Assembly: GCA_021783215.1 (NCBI GenBank)
Contig: JAJXUB010000004.1
Location: 1-55,916 of the forward strand
Direction of reading: 5' to 3'
Length of the DNA stretch: 55,916 nucleotides
DNA from: Actinomycetes bacterium
GTDB lineage: Bacteria; Actinomycetota; Actinomycetes; Actinomycetales; Dermatophilaceae
The translations under genes and the position numbers were made by a program. Under the pieces are notes generated by a model, which was not told the origin of the DNA, searched no databases, and saw only the letters and a program-made list of their open reading frames with translations. Numbering within the stretch: the stretch's first letter is position 1; each line of letters opens with the position of its first letter. Positions 9,424 to 18,606 of this stretch are shown here, piece after piece.

Positions 9424-10505
9424 CGCGGGTCCACATCGTCGGGACCGGGCTGATCGGGGCTTCGCTCGGCCTCGCGTTGAGCAAGGCCGGGTATGCCGTC
9501 ACCCTCGCCGACCAGTCGCCCACCTCGGCGGCCCTCGCGAGGGACCTTGGCGCCGGCCGGCTCGACGACCCCGCTGACGCCCCCGATGTCGTTGTTGTCG
9601 CGACCCCGCCGGACGTGACGGCGCGAGTCGTCGTCGAGGCGCTGGGTCGTTGGCCGTCCTCGACGGTCGCCGACGTCGCCTCCGTCAAGGGGGCGATCCT
9701 GCGCGAGGTGACCGCGGCCGGCGCGGACACGAGCCGATATGTCGGGGCTCACCCCATGGCCGGTCGTGAGAGGTCGGGGGTCATCGCCGCCCGGGGGGAC
9801 CTCTTCGAGGGTCGCGCGTGGGTCGTCTCGCCCGGACCGGACGCCCGGCCCGGATGTGTCGAGGCGGTCCGGGCGCTCGGGCACGACGCCGGGGGATCGG
9901 TGGTCATCCTGACCCCCGATGACCACGACGCCGCCGTCGCGGCGGTCTCCCACGTGCCGCAGGTCGCCGCATCGCTCGTCGCCGCACGGCTCGCGGCGCT
10001 ACCCGACTCCGCCGTCGAGCTCGCCGGGCCCGGTGTCCGCGACGTGACGAGGATCGCCGCGAGTGACGCCCAGCTCTGGACCCAGATCCTCGCCGCCAAC
10101 GCCCCGGCCGTGCGGGTCGTCCTCGCCGACGTCGTTGCCGACCTCGAGCGCATCGTCGACGCCTTGGACCGGCTCGCCTCGAGCGAGGGGGGCGCCGCCC
10201 ACGGAGCCCGCGCTGACATTGCCGGCGTCATCGCCGCCGGCAATGCGGGGCGCTCGAGACTTCCGGGCAAACACGGTGGCGCGCAGACGGCATACGCGAG
10301 CGTGTCAGTCGTCGTCCCCGACGAACCCGGCGCCCTGGCCCGGCTGCTCCACGACATCGGCGTGGCGGGCGTCAACCTCGAGGACCTCCACCTCGAGCAC
10401 GGCCTCGGCCAGCCGTTCGGGATCGCGGAGGTCATGGTCGTTCCGTCCGCCCGCGGACAGCTGTCCGGCGCGCTGGAGGCGCACGGCTGGAGGCTTCACT
10501 CATGA
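9420..10505 (+). CDS. tyrA: prephenate dehydrogenase with C-terminal ACT domain
   Basis: A 361-residue NAD-dependent enzyme of tyrosine synthesis that converts prephenate to 4-hydroxyphenylpyruvate. It starts with the dinucleotide loop VGTGLIGASLGLALSKAGY. The catalytic His lies in YVGAHPMAGRERSGV (about residue 115). The C-terminal 75 residues (SVVVPDEPGALARLLHDIGV) are an ACT domain, which suggests feedback control by tyrosine or another amino acid. Overlaps rluB upstream and cmk downstream by 4 nt each. Confidence 0.94.
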   Translation: MTRVHIVGTGLIGASLGLALSKAGYAVTLADQSPTSAALARDLGAGRLDDPADAPDVVVVATPPDVTARVVVEALGRWPSSTVADVASVKGAILREVTAAGADTSRYVGAHPMAGRERSGVIAARGDLFEGRAWVVSPGPDARPGCVEAVRALGHDAGGSVVILTPDDHDAAVAAVSHVPQVAASLVAARLAALPDSAVELAGPGVRDVTRIAASDAQLWTQILAANAPAVRVVLADVVADLERIVDALDRLASSEGGAAHGARADIAGVIAAGNAGRSRLPGKHGGAQTAYASVSVVVPDEPGALARLLHDIGVAGVNLEDLHLEHGLGQPFGIAEVMVVPSARGQLSGALEAHGWRLHS

Positions 10506-11203
10506 CGGCCACAGCGCCGGTGCAGGTCGCCATCGACGGACCGTCCGGATCCGGGAAGTCCAGCGTCTCCAAGGCCGTCGCCCGCGCGCTGGGCGTCGGC
10601 TACCTAGACACGGGAGCGATGTACCGCGCGCTCGCGTGGTGGTGCCTCGACACCGGGGTCGACCTCGGCGACCGCGAGGCCGTCGCCCGAGAGGCCGCTC
10701 GTATGCCGCTGGTCCAGTCCAGCGACCCGTCGAACCCGACCGTCGCGATGGGTGGGCAGGACATCTCCACGGCCATCCGGTCCGAACGGATCACCAAGGC
10801 CGTGACCGCCGTCGCGACCAACACCCTCGTCCGGCCGGTCCTCCAGCAGCGCCAGCGGGAGGCCATGGCGTCGATCGCCTCCGCCACGGGAGGGGTCGTC
10901 GCCGAGGGACGGGACATCACGACCGTCGTCGCCCCGGAGGCGGACGTGCGGATCCTCCTCACGGCGAACGAGGCCGCCCGGCTCGTGCGCCGGTCCACCG
11001 AGATCCACGGCACAGCCGACATGGCAGCCGTCGAGGCGACGAGGGACCAGATCGTCCGCCGTGACGCCGCCGACTCGACGGTTTCGAACTTCATCGACGC
11101 GGCGCCGGGGGTCGTCGTCGTCGACACCTCCGACCTGGACTTCGACGAGAGCGTCGCCGCGGTGCTTGCGGTCGTCGACGGCCGCCCCGGTGAGCGACAA
11201 TAG
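10502..11203 (+). CDS. cmk: cytidylate kinase
   Basis: A 233-residue kinase that phosphorylates CMP and dCMP with ATP. The P-loop [20 protein letters not shown] lies at about residues 12-31, followed by [13 protein letters not shown], the [16 protein letters not shown] motif and the LID region with [14 protein letters not shown] at 10502 overlaps the tyrA stop. The gene precedes der, as in many Gram-positives. Confidence 0.96.
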   Translation: MTATAPVQVAIDGPSGSGKSSVSKAVARALGVGYLDTGAMYRALAWWCLDTGVDLGDREAVAREAARMPLVQSSDPSNPTVAMGGQDISTAIRSERITKAVTAVATNTLVRPVLQQRQREAMASIASATGGVVAEGRDITTVVAPEADVRILLTANEAARLVRRSTEIHGTADMAAVEATRDQIVRRDAADSTVSNFIDAAPGVVVVDTSDLDFDESVAAVLAVVDGRPGERQ

Positions 11204-11219
11204 GAGGTCCGCCACCCGC

Positions 11220-12701
11220 ATGCCCGAAGGACCCGTTGTGACCGACACTCCCGCACGGCCCGTCGACGAGGCCGCCATCGAGCGGGCCCTGAGGATCGGG
11301 CTCGACGAGTTCGACCTGTCCGAGGAGGACCGCGCGCTCCTCGAGGGCGCCGACGCCGGCTCAGGTGGTGATGCCGACGAGGGCCCGCTGCCGGTCGTCG
11401 CGGTCGTCGGCCGTCCGAACGTTGGCAAGTCCACCCTCGTCAACCGCATCCTTGGCCGCCGCGAGGCCGTCGTCGAGGACACGCCCGGGGTGACACGCGA
11501 CCGGGTGGCCTACGAGGCGGAGTGGTCAGGACGGCGGTTCACGCTCGTCGACACGGGTGGCTGGGCTCTCGATGCGAGCGGCATCCATCTCCGGGTCGCC
11601 GAGCAGGCCGAGATCGCCGTCGAGCTCGCCGACGTCGTCGTCCTCGTCGTCGATGCCGTCGTCGGCGCCATGGACGACGACGAGGCCGTCGTCCGGATGC
11701 TGCGCCGGTCCGGCAGACCCGTCGTCCTCGTCGCGAACAAGGTCGACGACCAGCGCATCGAGGCGGACGCGACCGCCCTGTGGAACCTCGGTCTCGGCCA
11801 GCCGTGGCCCGTTTCGGCGCTTCACGGACGGGGCAGTGGCGACCTGCTCGACGCGATCCTCGACGTGCTGCCCACGGTGTCGGCGGTGGCCGGGGCCTAC
11901 TCACCCGGTGGGCCGAGGCGTGTCGCCCTCATCGGGCGGCCGAATGTCGGCAAGTCCTCGATGCTCAACAAGCTCGTCGGTAGTGAGCGCGTCGTCGTCG
12001 ACGAGGTCGCCGGGACGACGCGCGACCCGGTCGACGAGCTGATCGAGCTCGGCGGCAGGACGTGGCGGTTCGTCGACACGGCCGGCATCCGTCGGCGGGT
12101 CCACATGACCACGGGAGCCGACTTCTATGCGTCCCTCAGGACCCGGTCCGCGCTCGAGAAGGCCGAGGTGGCCGTCGTCCTCATCGACGCGGGCGACTCG
12201 GTCACCGAGCAGGACGTTCGCGTCATCCAGCAGGTCGTCGAGGCCGGACGCGCGCTCGTCATCGCCTACAACAAGTGGGACACGGCGGACGAGGAACGAC
12301 GGCACTACCTCGAGCGGGAGATCGAGCGCGACCTCGCCCACGTCCAGTGGGCCCCGCGGGTCAACGTGTCCGCCCGGACGGGGCGCCACCTGGAAAAGCT
12401 CGTGCCGGCCCTGGAGACGGCGCTCGCGTCGTGGGACTACCGCGTGCCGACGGGACGCCTCAACGCGTTCCTCGGCCAGGTCGTCGCGGCACACCCGCAC
12501 CCGCTGCGTGGAGGCCGCCAGCCGCGCATCCTCTTCGCGACCCAGGCCGGGACCCGGCCGCCGCACTTCATCGTGTTCGCGTCGGGCTTCCTGGAGGCGG
12601 GGTACCGGCGGTTCCTCGAGCGTCGGCTACGCGAGGAGTTCGGCTTCGAGGGGACCCCGATCGACGTGTCGGTGCGCGTGCGGGAGAAGCGGGCCCGGTG
12701 A
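11220..12701 (+). CDS. der: ribosome biogenesis GTPase Der (EngA)
   Basis: A 493-residue tandem GTPase required for 50S subunit assembly. Two G domains are visible: [14 protein letters not shown] near residue 63 with DTGGW, and [14 protein letters not shown] near residue 239 with DTAGIRRR and NKWD. The C-terminal KH-like domain follows ([21 protein letters not shown]). An actinobacterial N-terminal extension of about 55 acidic residues precedes G1. ATG at 11220 has AGGAGG 11 nt upstream; GTG at 11238 with GAAGGA is an equally credible start. Confidence 0.96.
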   Translation: MPEGPVVTDTPARPVDEAAIERALRIGLDEFDLSEEDRALLEGADAGSGGDADEGPLPVVAVVGRPNVGKSTLVNRILGRREAVVEDTPGVTRDRVAYEAEWSGRRFTLVDTGGWALDASGIHLRVAEQAEIAVELADVVVLVVDAVVGAMDDDEAVVRMLRRSGRPVVLVANKVDDQRIEADATALWNLGLGQPWPVSALHGRGSGDLLDAILDVLPTVSAVAGAYSPGGPRRVALIGRPNVGKSSMLNKLVGSERVVVDEVAGTTRDPVDELIELGGRTWRFVDTAGIRRRVHMTTGADFYASLRTRSALEKAEVAVVLIDAGDSVTEQDVRVIQQVVEAGRALVIAYNKWDTADEERRHYLEREIERDLAHVQWAPRVNVSARTGRHLEKLVPALETALASWDYRVPTGRLNAFLGQVVAAHPHPLRGGRQPRILFATQAGTRPPHFIVFASGFLEAGYRRFLERRLREEFGFEGTPIDVSVRVREKRAR

Positions 12702-12804
12702 GCCGTAGGCCGTTCCGGAGCGCCGCGCGCGGGTCGCGAGGCGGTTGGGCCGGCTCCGGCGGGGTCCGGTAGAGTCGCATCCGCTCCGCGAGGGGTGAAA
12801 GCCA

Positions 12805-12878
<74 letters not shown>

Positions 12879-12906
12879 CTGTGTGATCTCTCAAGAGATC
12901 GGCGAC

Positions 12907-12934
12907 AGACCGGACCTACTACTGGGTCCGGTCT
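12907..12934 (+). terminator. hairpin terminator after tRNA-Pro
   Basis: Perfect 10-bp stem (12907-12916 with 12925-12934) and 8-nt loop, followed by TCGTGGTTTCGG. A smaller 7-bp hairpin, GATCTCT/AGAGATC, lies between it and the tRNA and may guide 3' processing. Confidence 0.75.
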
Positions 12935-13119
12935 TCGTGGTTTCGGGGGGTCGTCTGGTGGGTTCTTTGGGTGCTCCGGTGGGCTGGTGGTCGCGGTCGT
13001 CGGTGGTCGGACCGGGCGGCGCAGGAGGGCCCCGGTGCCTGGAGCTCGGCGGTCGTGCTCGGCTGCACGGGTTAGGCGTGCAGCCTGCCTGCCGTGCCGG
13101 CCAGTCGGAGGTGGAGACC

Positions 13120-13335
13120 ATCCCGCTCGCGTCGCGTTCGTCGACGCCTACGCCCGCCGGATCCTGGGGTGGCGGTGCGGCGCGTCGATGACGGCCCAGC
13201 TTGTCCCGGACGCGCCCGAGGACGCGGGGTGGACCCGGCAACGCACCGGTGCCACGGTGGACTCCGTTGTGGAGGCGACAGCTTCGACGACGCCCGGGCG
13301 GGGACGATCAACGGGTCAGACAAGAGCGGGGGGTC
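13120..13335 (+). pseudogene. decayed IS3-family transposase fragment
   Basis: Two pieces of an rve-type integrase core remain in different frames. At 13131-13226 the translation reads VAFVDAYARRILGWR followed by a SMTAQLVPDAPEDA-like segment; this matches the IS3-family strand containing the second catalytic Asp (IDAYSRRILGWR type). At 13271-13327, one frame over, GGDSFDDARAGTINGSDKS resembles the GDSYDNALAETVNGLYK segment around the catalytic Glu, which itself is lost. The HSDRGSQY segment normally between them is deleted. No terminal repeats were seen. The remainder of 12940-13350 shows no gene. Family placement is from remembered motifs only. Confidence 0.75.
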
Positions 13336-13354
13336 GTTCTTCCCTGCAGGAGAG

Positions 13355-13442
13355 TGGTGTCCGAGGGGGGACTTGAACCCCCATGCCCTATGTGGGCACT
13401 AGCACCTCAAGCTAGCGCGTCTGCCAATTCCGCCACCCGGAC
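13355..13442 (-). tRNA. tRNA-Leu (GAG)
   Basis: Reverse strand, with a long variable arm as expected for leucine. Acceptor GTCCGGG pairs with CTCGGAC (one G-T). D-arm contains GGAATTGGCAGAC. Anticodon stem CTAGC/GCTAG encloses TTGAGGT (anticodon GAG). T-arm is GGGGGTTCAAGTCCCCC. Discriminator A at 13358 is followed by an encoded CCA (13357-13355). It reads CTC. Confidence 0.96.
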
Positions 13443-13523
13443 AAGGTGTGTTGATGCGCGGGGAGACGTTAGCACGGCCGCGACCCGCGCACGAAACCTG
13501 GCCGCCGGCATACCCTGTCCGCC

Positions 13524-14840
13524 ATGGCGCAGGCACCGGAGGAGGAGGTCGTCCGGCTCTGCCAGGACCTCATCCGCATCGACTCGTCCAACTACGGCGA
13601 CGGACGGGGAGACGAGACGGAAGCGGCCGCCTACGCCGTCGCGCGGTTGCGGGAGGTCGGACTCGACCCGCAGACGTACGAGTCCGCGCCCGGCCGCCCC
13701 TCGGTCGTCGTGCGGATCCCCGGGCGAGACCCAAGCCGTGGTGCCCTGTGCGTCCACGGCCACCTCGATGTCGTGCCGGCCGACGCCGCGGACTGGCAGG
13801 TCGACCCGTTCTCCGGTGAGCTGCGCGACGGGTGCGTGTGGGGACGTGGCGCCGTCGACATGAAGGACATGGTCGCCATGATGCTGGCCTCCGTCCGGCA
13901 CCTGGCGCGCACCGGCGTGCAGCCCCCACGGGACCTCCTCCTCGTCTTCTTCGCCGACGAGGAGGCCGGCGGTCTGTGGGGCAGCCACTGGATGGTCGAG
14001 CACCATCCCGAGCTCTTCGACGGCGTCACTGAGGCAATCTCGGAGGTCGGCGGCTTCAGCGTCACCCTGCCGAACGCCACGACGGGACACGCCCAGCGCG
14101 TCTACCTCCTCCAGACGGCCGAGAAGGGCATCGCCTGGCTGCGGATCACGGCGCACGGCACCGCGGGCCATGGCTCGCTGCCGGCGGGCGAGACGGCGAT
14201 CACACGCCTCGCTGCCGCCGTCACCCGCATCGCCGAGCACCCCTGGCCGCGAGAGGTCACCTCGTCCGTCGAGGACCTGCTGCGCGGGGTGGCACGGATC
14301 ACCGGTGGGTCGTATGCCGGTGGCGCACCCGAGGACTTCCTTGCGCACCTCGGCGGGGCGGCGACGTTCGTCCGCGGGACGCTGCAGAACACGGCCAACG
14401 TCACGATGCTGGCGGCCGGCTACAAGCAGAACGTCATCCCGGCGTCCGCCTCGGCGAACGTCGACGCCCGGTTCCTCCCCGGCCAGGAGGACCTGCTCAT
14501 GACGACCATCCGCTCCCTCGCCGGGCCGGGCATCGACGTCGAGGTGCTCCACCGCGACGTCGGGCTCGAGGCACCCTTCGAGACCCCCCTCGTGGCGGCC
14601 ATGACGGCGGCGCTCACCGCCGAGGACCCCGGTGCCGAGGTGCTGCCGTATGCCCTGTCCGGCGGCACCGACAACAAGGCGCTGTCGACGCTCGGCATCT
14701 CCGGCTACGGGTTCGCCCCGCTGAAGCTGCCCGTCGAGCTCGACTTCGCCGGGATGTTCCACGGCGTCGACGAGCGCGTCCCGGTGGATGCGCTGCAGTT
14801 CGGGACGCGGGTCCTCCTGCGGTTCCTCGCGACCTGCTGA
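13524..14840 (+). CDS. M20/M25/M40-family metallo-hydrolase
   Basis: A 438-residue zinc-dependent peptidase or deacylase. Zinc-site motifs are CVHGHLDVVPAD (His near residue 79), WGRGAVDMKDMVA (bridging Asp) and LVFFADEEAGG (catalytic Glu pair). A dimerisation domain sits between about residues 195 and 310. Substrate is unknown; dipeptides or N-acyl amino acids are usual. TACCCT at 13511-13516 lies 7 nt before the ATG, so the mRNA is probably leaderless. The pairing with the DUF5703 gene is conserved in actinobacteria. Confidence 0.9.
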   Translation: MAQAPEEEVVRLCQDLIRIDSSNYGDGRGDETEAAAYAVARLREVGLDPQTYESAPGRPSVVVRIPGRDPSRGALCVHGHLDVVPADAADWQVDPFSGELRDGCVWGRGAVDMKDMVAMMLASVRHLARTGVQPPRDLLLVFFADEEAGGLWGSHWMVEHHPELFDGVTEAISEVGGFSVTLPNATTGHAQRVYLLQTAEKGIAWLRITAHGTAGHGSLPAGETAITRLAAAVTRIAEHPWPREVTSSVEDLLRGVARITGGSYAGGAPEDFLAHLGGAATFVRGTLQNTANVTMLAAGYKQNVIPASASANVDARFLPGQEDLLMTTIRSLAGPGIDVEVLHRDVGLEAPFETPLVAAMTAALTAEDPGAEVLPYALSGGTDNKALSTLGISGYGFAPLKLPVELDFAGMFHGVDERVPVDALQFGTRVLLRFLATC

Positions 14841-14856
14841 GCCGCCCGTCGGCGAG

Positions 14857-15063
14857 TCAGGCTGGGCGCGGCTGCGTCGTCGGGCGGCGCGGGGCGCGGA
14901 TGATCCGACGGCGCAGCCAGGTGCGCCGTCGGCCGCCGCGGTAGACCCGCGTCCGGTGCAGCTCCCAGCGGCCGTACTCCGCATGCTCGACGAGGGCTTG
15001 ACGGACGTCCTCCCGCGGCAGGACGCCGGGGAAGTCGATGACGAGGTACTCGTACTCGACCAT
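14857..15063 (-). CDS. DUF5703 family protein
   Basis: A 68-residue protein beginning MVEYEYLVIDFPGVLPREDV and ending in a strongly basic tail rich in Arg (GGRRRTWLRRRIIRAPRR). It matches the small DUF5703 family found convergent to the M20 hydrolase in actinobacteria. Function unknown; the basic tail could bind nucleic acid or membrane. ATG at 15063 is the natural start, since longer readings enter the neighbouring acidic-protein gene. Confidence 0.78.
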   Translation of the reverse strand: MVEYEYLVIDFPGVLPREDVRQALVEHAEYGRWELHRTRVYRGGRRRTWLRRRIIRAPRRPTTQPRPA

Positions 15064-15102
15064 GGGCACCCATTCTCGCCCGAATGCCGATACCGTCGAG
15101 CC

Positions 15103-15450
15103 ATGACCGCTGACCCGCGTGCCGCGCTCAACGCCCTCGTCGCCGCCTTCGAGCGCCACCTCGAGGCGTGCTCGGAGGCACGCGGCAAGGAGGACCCGGC
15201 GGTGGCATCGGCGGCCGACCACCTTGCCGACGCCTTCGAGGCGTATGACGACGCTCTCCTCGCCGCCTACGGCGAGCTCACCCCCCTCGAGGTGTACGGC
15301 GACGACGAGGACGACGAGGACAGCGACGACGAGGACGACGACGAGGACGACGCGTCCGAGGACGTGGACCCGCACGACGACGAGGACGGCGAGGACGGGG
15401 TCTACTCCGGCTTCGACGGCGACTACGACGTCGAGGAACAGCGGGGCTGA
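15103..15450 (+). CDS. small acidic protein with Asp/Glu-rich tail
   Basis: A 115-residue protein. The first 60 residues look helical (AALNALVAAFERHLEACSEA); the last 50 are almost entirely Asp and Glu with a few Gly, Ser and aromatic residues. The codons of the tail are GAC/GAG repeats. ATG at 15103 lies 6 nt after TACCGT, so it is likely leaderless. Function unknown. The opposite charge of the divergent DUF5703 protein is notable, but no interaction is shown. Confidence 0.72.
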   Translation: MTADPRAALNALVAAFERHLEACSEARGKEDPAVASAADHLADAFEAYDDALLAAYGELTPLEVYGDDEDDEDSDDEDDDEDDASEDVDPHDDEDGEDGVYSGFDGDYDVEEQRG

Positions 15451-15465
15451 CCGGGTGGCGACGCC

Positions 15466-16410
15466 CTAGAGCGAGCCGAGCGACACCTCGTCGAGGGCCA
15501 GGCGGATCTCGTTCGGAACCACCGTGTCGAGGCCCACGAGCACCTGGGCGAGCTGCCGTTCCGTCCGGCACCCGACGACGGCGCACGCGACGGCCGGCCG
15601 GGCGAGCAGCCAGGCCAGGGACAGGGCCGCCGGCGTCGTCTCCAGACCTCGGGCCGCCGTGCCAACGGCATCGACCACCCCGCGGTTCGCCTCACCGAGC
15701 CGCGACTGCACCATCCCGGCGAAGGCGGCCGAGGCGCCGCGGGAGTCCGCCGGGGTCGAGTCGCGGTACTTTCCGGTGAGGATTCCTCCGCCGAGCGGCG
15801 ACCATGCCATGAGGCCGACTCCCAACGATGCGGCCGCCGGCACGAGCTCGTGCTCGGGCACGCGTTCAAGCAGGGAGTACTCCACCTGGTCGGCGACGAG
15901 CGGCATACGGGCCGTCTCGGCGAGCGAGTACGCGCGGGCAAGCTGCCACCCGGCGTAGTTGGAGACTCCGACGTAGCGGGCCCGGCCGGAGCGCCAGGCC
16001 CACTCGAGGGCGCCGATGGTCTCCTCGAGCGGCACCGAGTCCGACCACGTGTGCGCGAGCCATAGGTCGACGTGGTCGGTGGCCAGCCGCGCCAGGGACG
16101 TGTCGAGCTGGGCCATGAGGCCCCGGCGGGAGACGTCGACGACGCGTCGTCCGCTCGTTCGGGAGATGCCGGCCTTCGTGCACACCGTCACGGCGTCCCG
16201 GCCGACATCGGCGAGCAGCCCTCCGAGAATCGTCTCGCTCGCGCCGTCGCCGTACGTGTGCGCCGTGTCGACGAGGTCCCCGCCGGCGTCGAGGAACCGG
16301 GCGAGGAGCCCGCGGGCCTCGTCCGGCGGGGTCCGCGTGCCCCACGTGAGCGTCCCGAGAGCAACGGCTCCCGTCGTCAGGCCCGAGCGGCCTAGGCAGG
16401 AGCGTCGCAT
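15466..16410 (-). CDS. aldo/keto reductase
   Basis: A 314-residue NADPH-dependent oxidoreductase with a TIM-barrel fold. Family landmarks are the catalytic Asp and Tyr in LVDTAHTYGDGASE, Lys in TVCTKAG, His in VDLWLAHTW, and the cofactor-binding GVSNYAGWQ and SPLGGGILTGKY segments. The sequence groups with the YajO/YccK-like reductases acting on sugar or quinone carbonyls; the substrate cannot be named. ATG at 16410 is 6 nt after TAGCCT on the minus strand, so it is probably leaderless. Confidence 0.9.
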   Translation of the reverse strand: MRRSCLGRSGLTTGAVALGTLTWGTRTPPDEARGLLARFLDAGGDLVDTAHTYGDGASETILGGLLADVGRDAVTVCTKAGISRTSGRRVVDVSRRGLMAQLDTSLARLATDHVDLWLAHTWSDSVPLEETIGALEWAWRSGRARYVGVSNYAGWQLARAYSLAETARMPLVADQVEYSLLERVPEHELVPAAASLGVGLMAWSPLGGGILTGKYRDSTPADSRGASAAFAGMVQSRLGEANRGVVDAVGTAARGLETTPAALSLAWLLARPAVACAVVGCRTERQLAQVLVGLDTVVPNEIRLALDEVSLGSL

Positions 16411-16524
16411 GGACCGAGGCTAACCGCCTTGGGGTCCCCCTTGCGGCACCGTCGCCGCGTCGTATGTCACCCTGGAGCATCAGCGCCCGCGCCGCCCGGG
16501 CTCGACGTTCTGACCGGAAGAGAC

Positions 16525-17382
16525 ATGGACCTCAGCTACCTGCATTCCTTGATCCTTGGCGCCGTCGAGGGCATCACGGAGTTCATCCCCGTGTCCTCCA
16601 CCGCCCACTTGCGCATCGTCGAGTCGATCATGAAGATGAAGACGGACGATGCGACGGTCACGGCATACACGGCGATCATCCAGGTGCCGGCGATCCTGGC
16701 CGCGCTCATCTACTTCTGGGGCAAGATCGTCCGGCTCGTCGTCGCGTGGTTCCGGGGGGTCAGGGACCCGGAGGCCCGCAAGGCGCATGACTACACCCTC
16801 GCGTGGGCGGTCATCGTCGGCTCCATCCCCATCGGCATCGTCGGGCTCGCCCTCAAGGGCGTCATCGAGAAGATGAGCAACCTCTGGGTGGTCTCCCTGT
16901 CCCTGATCATCTTCAGCGTCGTCCTGTGGCTCGCCGAGCGCCGCCATGACCAGCTCGAGGCCAAGGAGCTCCAGCGTGGCGAGGGTGAGGTGACCGTGAA
17001 GGACGGGCTTGTCCTCGGCCTGGCCCAGTGTCTGTCGCCGATCCTCCCTGGCGTCTCCCGCTCCGGGGCCACGATCTCCTTCGGCCTCTTCCAGGGGCTC
17101 ACCCGAGTCGCCGCCACGGAGCTGTCCTTCTTCCTCGCCATCCCGGCCCTCGTGGCCGCCGGCGGGTACGAGACATACAAGGAGCGTCACGGGCTGTCCC
17201 AGCTCCCCGCCGGCCCCCTCATCCTCGGGCTCGTCGTGTCCTTCGTTGTCGCGTACGCCTCGATCGCCTGGCTCCTGAGGTTTGTCTCGACGAACAGCCT
17301 GCGCTCCTTCGTCACCTACCGCGTCGCGGCGGGCGCGGCCATCGTCGTCGCCCTGCTCGCCGGGTGGGTCTCCGCAACCTGA
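16525..17382 (+). CDS. uppP: undecaprenyl-diphosphate phosphatase
   Basis: A 285-residue integral membrane enzyme (BacA type) that dephosphorylates undecaprenyl diphosphate and so recycles the peptidoglycan lipid carrier. Signature motifs are GAVEGITEFIPVSSTAHL near the N-terminus and PGVSRSGATISFGLFQGLTR in the middle. About eight membrane helices. ATG at 16525 is chosen because the segment upstream is not conserved and GGAAGAGA precedes it. Confidence 0.95.
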   Translation: MDLSYLHSLILGAVEGITEFIPVSSTAHLRIVESIMKMKTDDATVTAYTAIIQVPAILAALIYFWGKIVRLVVAWFRGVRDPEARKAHDYTLAWAVIVGSIPIGIVGLALKGVIEKMSNLWVVSLSLIIFSVVLWLAERRHDQLEAKELQRGEGEVTVKDGLVLGLAQCLSPILPGVSRSGATISFGLFQGLTRVAATELSFFLAIPALVAAGGYETYKERHGLSQLPAGPLILGLVVSFVVAYASIAWLLRFVSTNSLRSFVTYRVAAGAAIVVALLAGWVSAT

Positions 17383-17385
17383 CCC

Positions 17386-18093
17386 GTGGCGACCTGTCTC
17401 CTGGTCCGGCACGGACACTCCGACGGCAACGCCGCCGGAGTCCTGTCCGGACGTACGCCGGGGGTCCTCCTCACCGACCGTGGCCGCGACGAGGTCGAGT
17501 CACTGGCCATGGCCCTGTCGGGCGCGCCCCTCGTCCGGCTGGTCTCCTCGCCGCTGGAGCGCTGTGTCGCAACGGCGGAGGCCATCGCCGCGGATCGTGA
17601 CGGCCTCACCGTCGAGACGGACGAGCGCCTCGTCGAGTGCGGCTACGGCGCGTGGACCGGCCTGCCGCTGACGGAGCTGGTCGAGGACCCTCTGTGGCGG
17701 GTGGTCCAGGACCGGCCCGAGGACGCCCGGTTCCCGGCCTCGGACACCTACGTCGCCGAGTCGGTCGCCGAGATGGCGGCCCGCGCGGTGGCCGCGGTGC
17801 GTGGGCTGGACGCCGAGGTCGAGGCGACCTACGGGCCGCGCGCCGCCTGGGTCGCCGTCAGCCACGGGGACCTGCTCAAGGCTGTCGTCGGCGAGGCGGC
17901 CGGGAGCCCGCTGCGCACCTTCCAACGGATCGTCGTGGAACCCGCCTCCGTGGCTGTCGTCCGGTTCACCCCCGAGCGCCCGTTCCTCCTCGGCCTCAAC
18001 ACCGACGCCGGCCGAGTCGCCGCGCTCATCGCGGCGCATGCGAGCGCCGGGCACGACGCGACGCCGGGCGGCAGCACGGGTGAGGGGAGCTAG
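17386..18093 (+). CDS. histidine phosphatase, MSMEG_4193 type
   Basis: A 235-residue phosphoglycerate-mutase-like protein. The RHG motif appears as LLVRHGHSDGN at the N-terminus, the second Arg in LVSSPLERCVATAEA, a Glu in LVECGYGAWTG, and the second His in WVAVSHGDLLKAV. It belongs to the branch annotated as a putative phosphomutase that travels with DUF3090, SCO1664 and mshC. A role in mycothiol metabolism is guilt by association only. GTG at 17386 lies 3 nt after the uppP stop, implying co-transcription. Confidence 0.88.
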   Translation: MATCLLVRHGHSDGNAAGVLSGRTPGVLLTDRGRDEVESLAMALSGAPLVRLVSSPLERCVATAEAIAADRDGLTVETDERLVECGYGAWTGLPLTELVEDPLWRVVQDRPEDARFPASDTYVAESVAEMAARAVAAVRGLDAEVEATYGPRAAWVAVSHGDLLKAVVGEAAGSPLRTFQRIVVEPASVAVVRFTPERPFLLGLNTDAGRVAALIAAHASAGHDATPGGSTGEGS

Positions 18094-18102
18094 GGTCGGA
18101 CC

Positions 18103-18606
18103 ATGCCGATGACCGAGTACGACCCGCCGGAGCGCTTCGTCGCGGGCACGGTCGGGCCTCCCGGGCAGCGGACGTTCTTCCTCCAGGTTCGGTCCGGGAT
18201 TCGGGTGACGAGCGTCTCGCTGGAGAAGGAACAGGTCGCCGTCCTCGCCGAGCGCATCGACGCCCTGCTGGACGGCCTCGCCTCGGCGGGGCTGGCGGCC
18301 GAGCCCGGTCCGCCCGACAACGAGCCGCTCGACGTGCCGTTGGACGACGAGTTCCGCGTTGTCGCGTTGTCGCTTGCCTGGGACCCGGTCCGACGCCGCA
18401 TCGTCGTCGAGTGCCACGACGGTGACCCCGAGGGAGAGGAGCCCACCGCGTCGGTCCGTGTCGTCCTCACCGCGGACCAGGCGCGGTCGTTCGCGCGACG
18501 TGCCGCCGGTGTCGTCGCCGCCGGCCGGCCGCCGTGCCCCTTCTGCGGCGGCCCCCTCGACCCCGAGGGCCATATCTGCCCACGCGCGAACGGGTACCGG
18601 CGCTGA
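18103..18606 (+). CDS. DUF3090 family protein
   Basis: A 167-residue protein with the family start (MTEYDPPERFVAGTVG), an FFLQVRSG strand, and a C-terminal CPFCGGPLDPEGHICPRANG motif that could form a zinc knuckle with Cys, Cys, His and Cys. Function unknown. TAGGGT at 18091-18096 overlaps the previous stop and lies 6 nt before the ATG, so an internal leaderless promoter is possible. Neighbours are conserved across mycothiol-producing actinobacteria. Confidence 0.88.
   Translation: MPMTEYDPPERFVAGTVGPPGQRTFFLQVRSGIRVTSVSLEKEQVAVLAERIDALLDGLASAGLAAEPGPPDNEPLDVPLDDEFRVVALSLAWDPVRRRIVVECHDGDPEGEEPTASVRVVLTADQARSFARRAAGVVAAGRPPCPFCGGPLDPEGHICPRANGYRR

Noticed and set aside
13201-13863. Open frame running through tRNA-Leu into the M20 hydrolase gene
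   Set aside because: It is a read-through of the tRNA complement and a shadow frame of the hydrolase.
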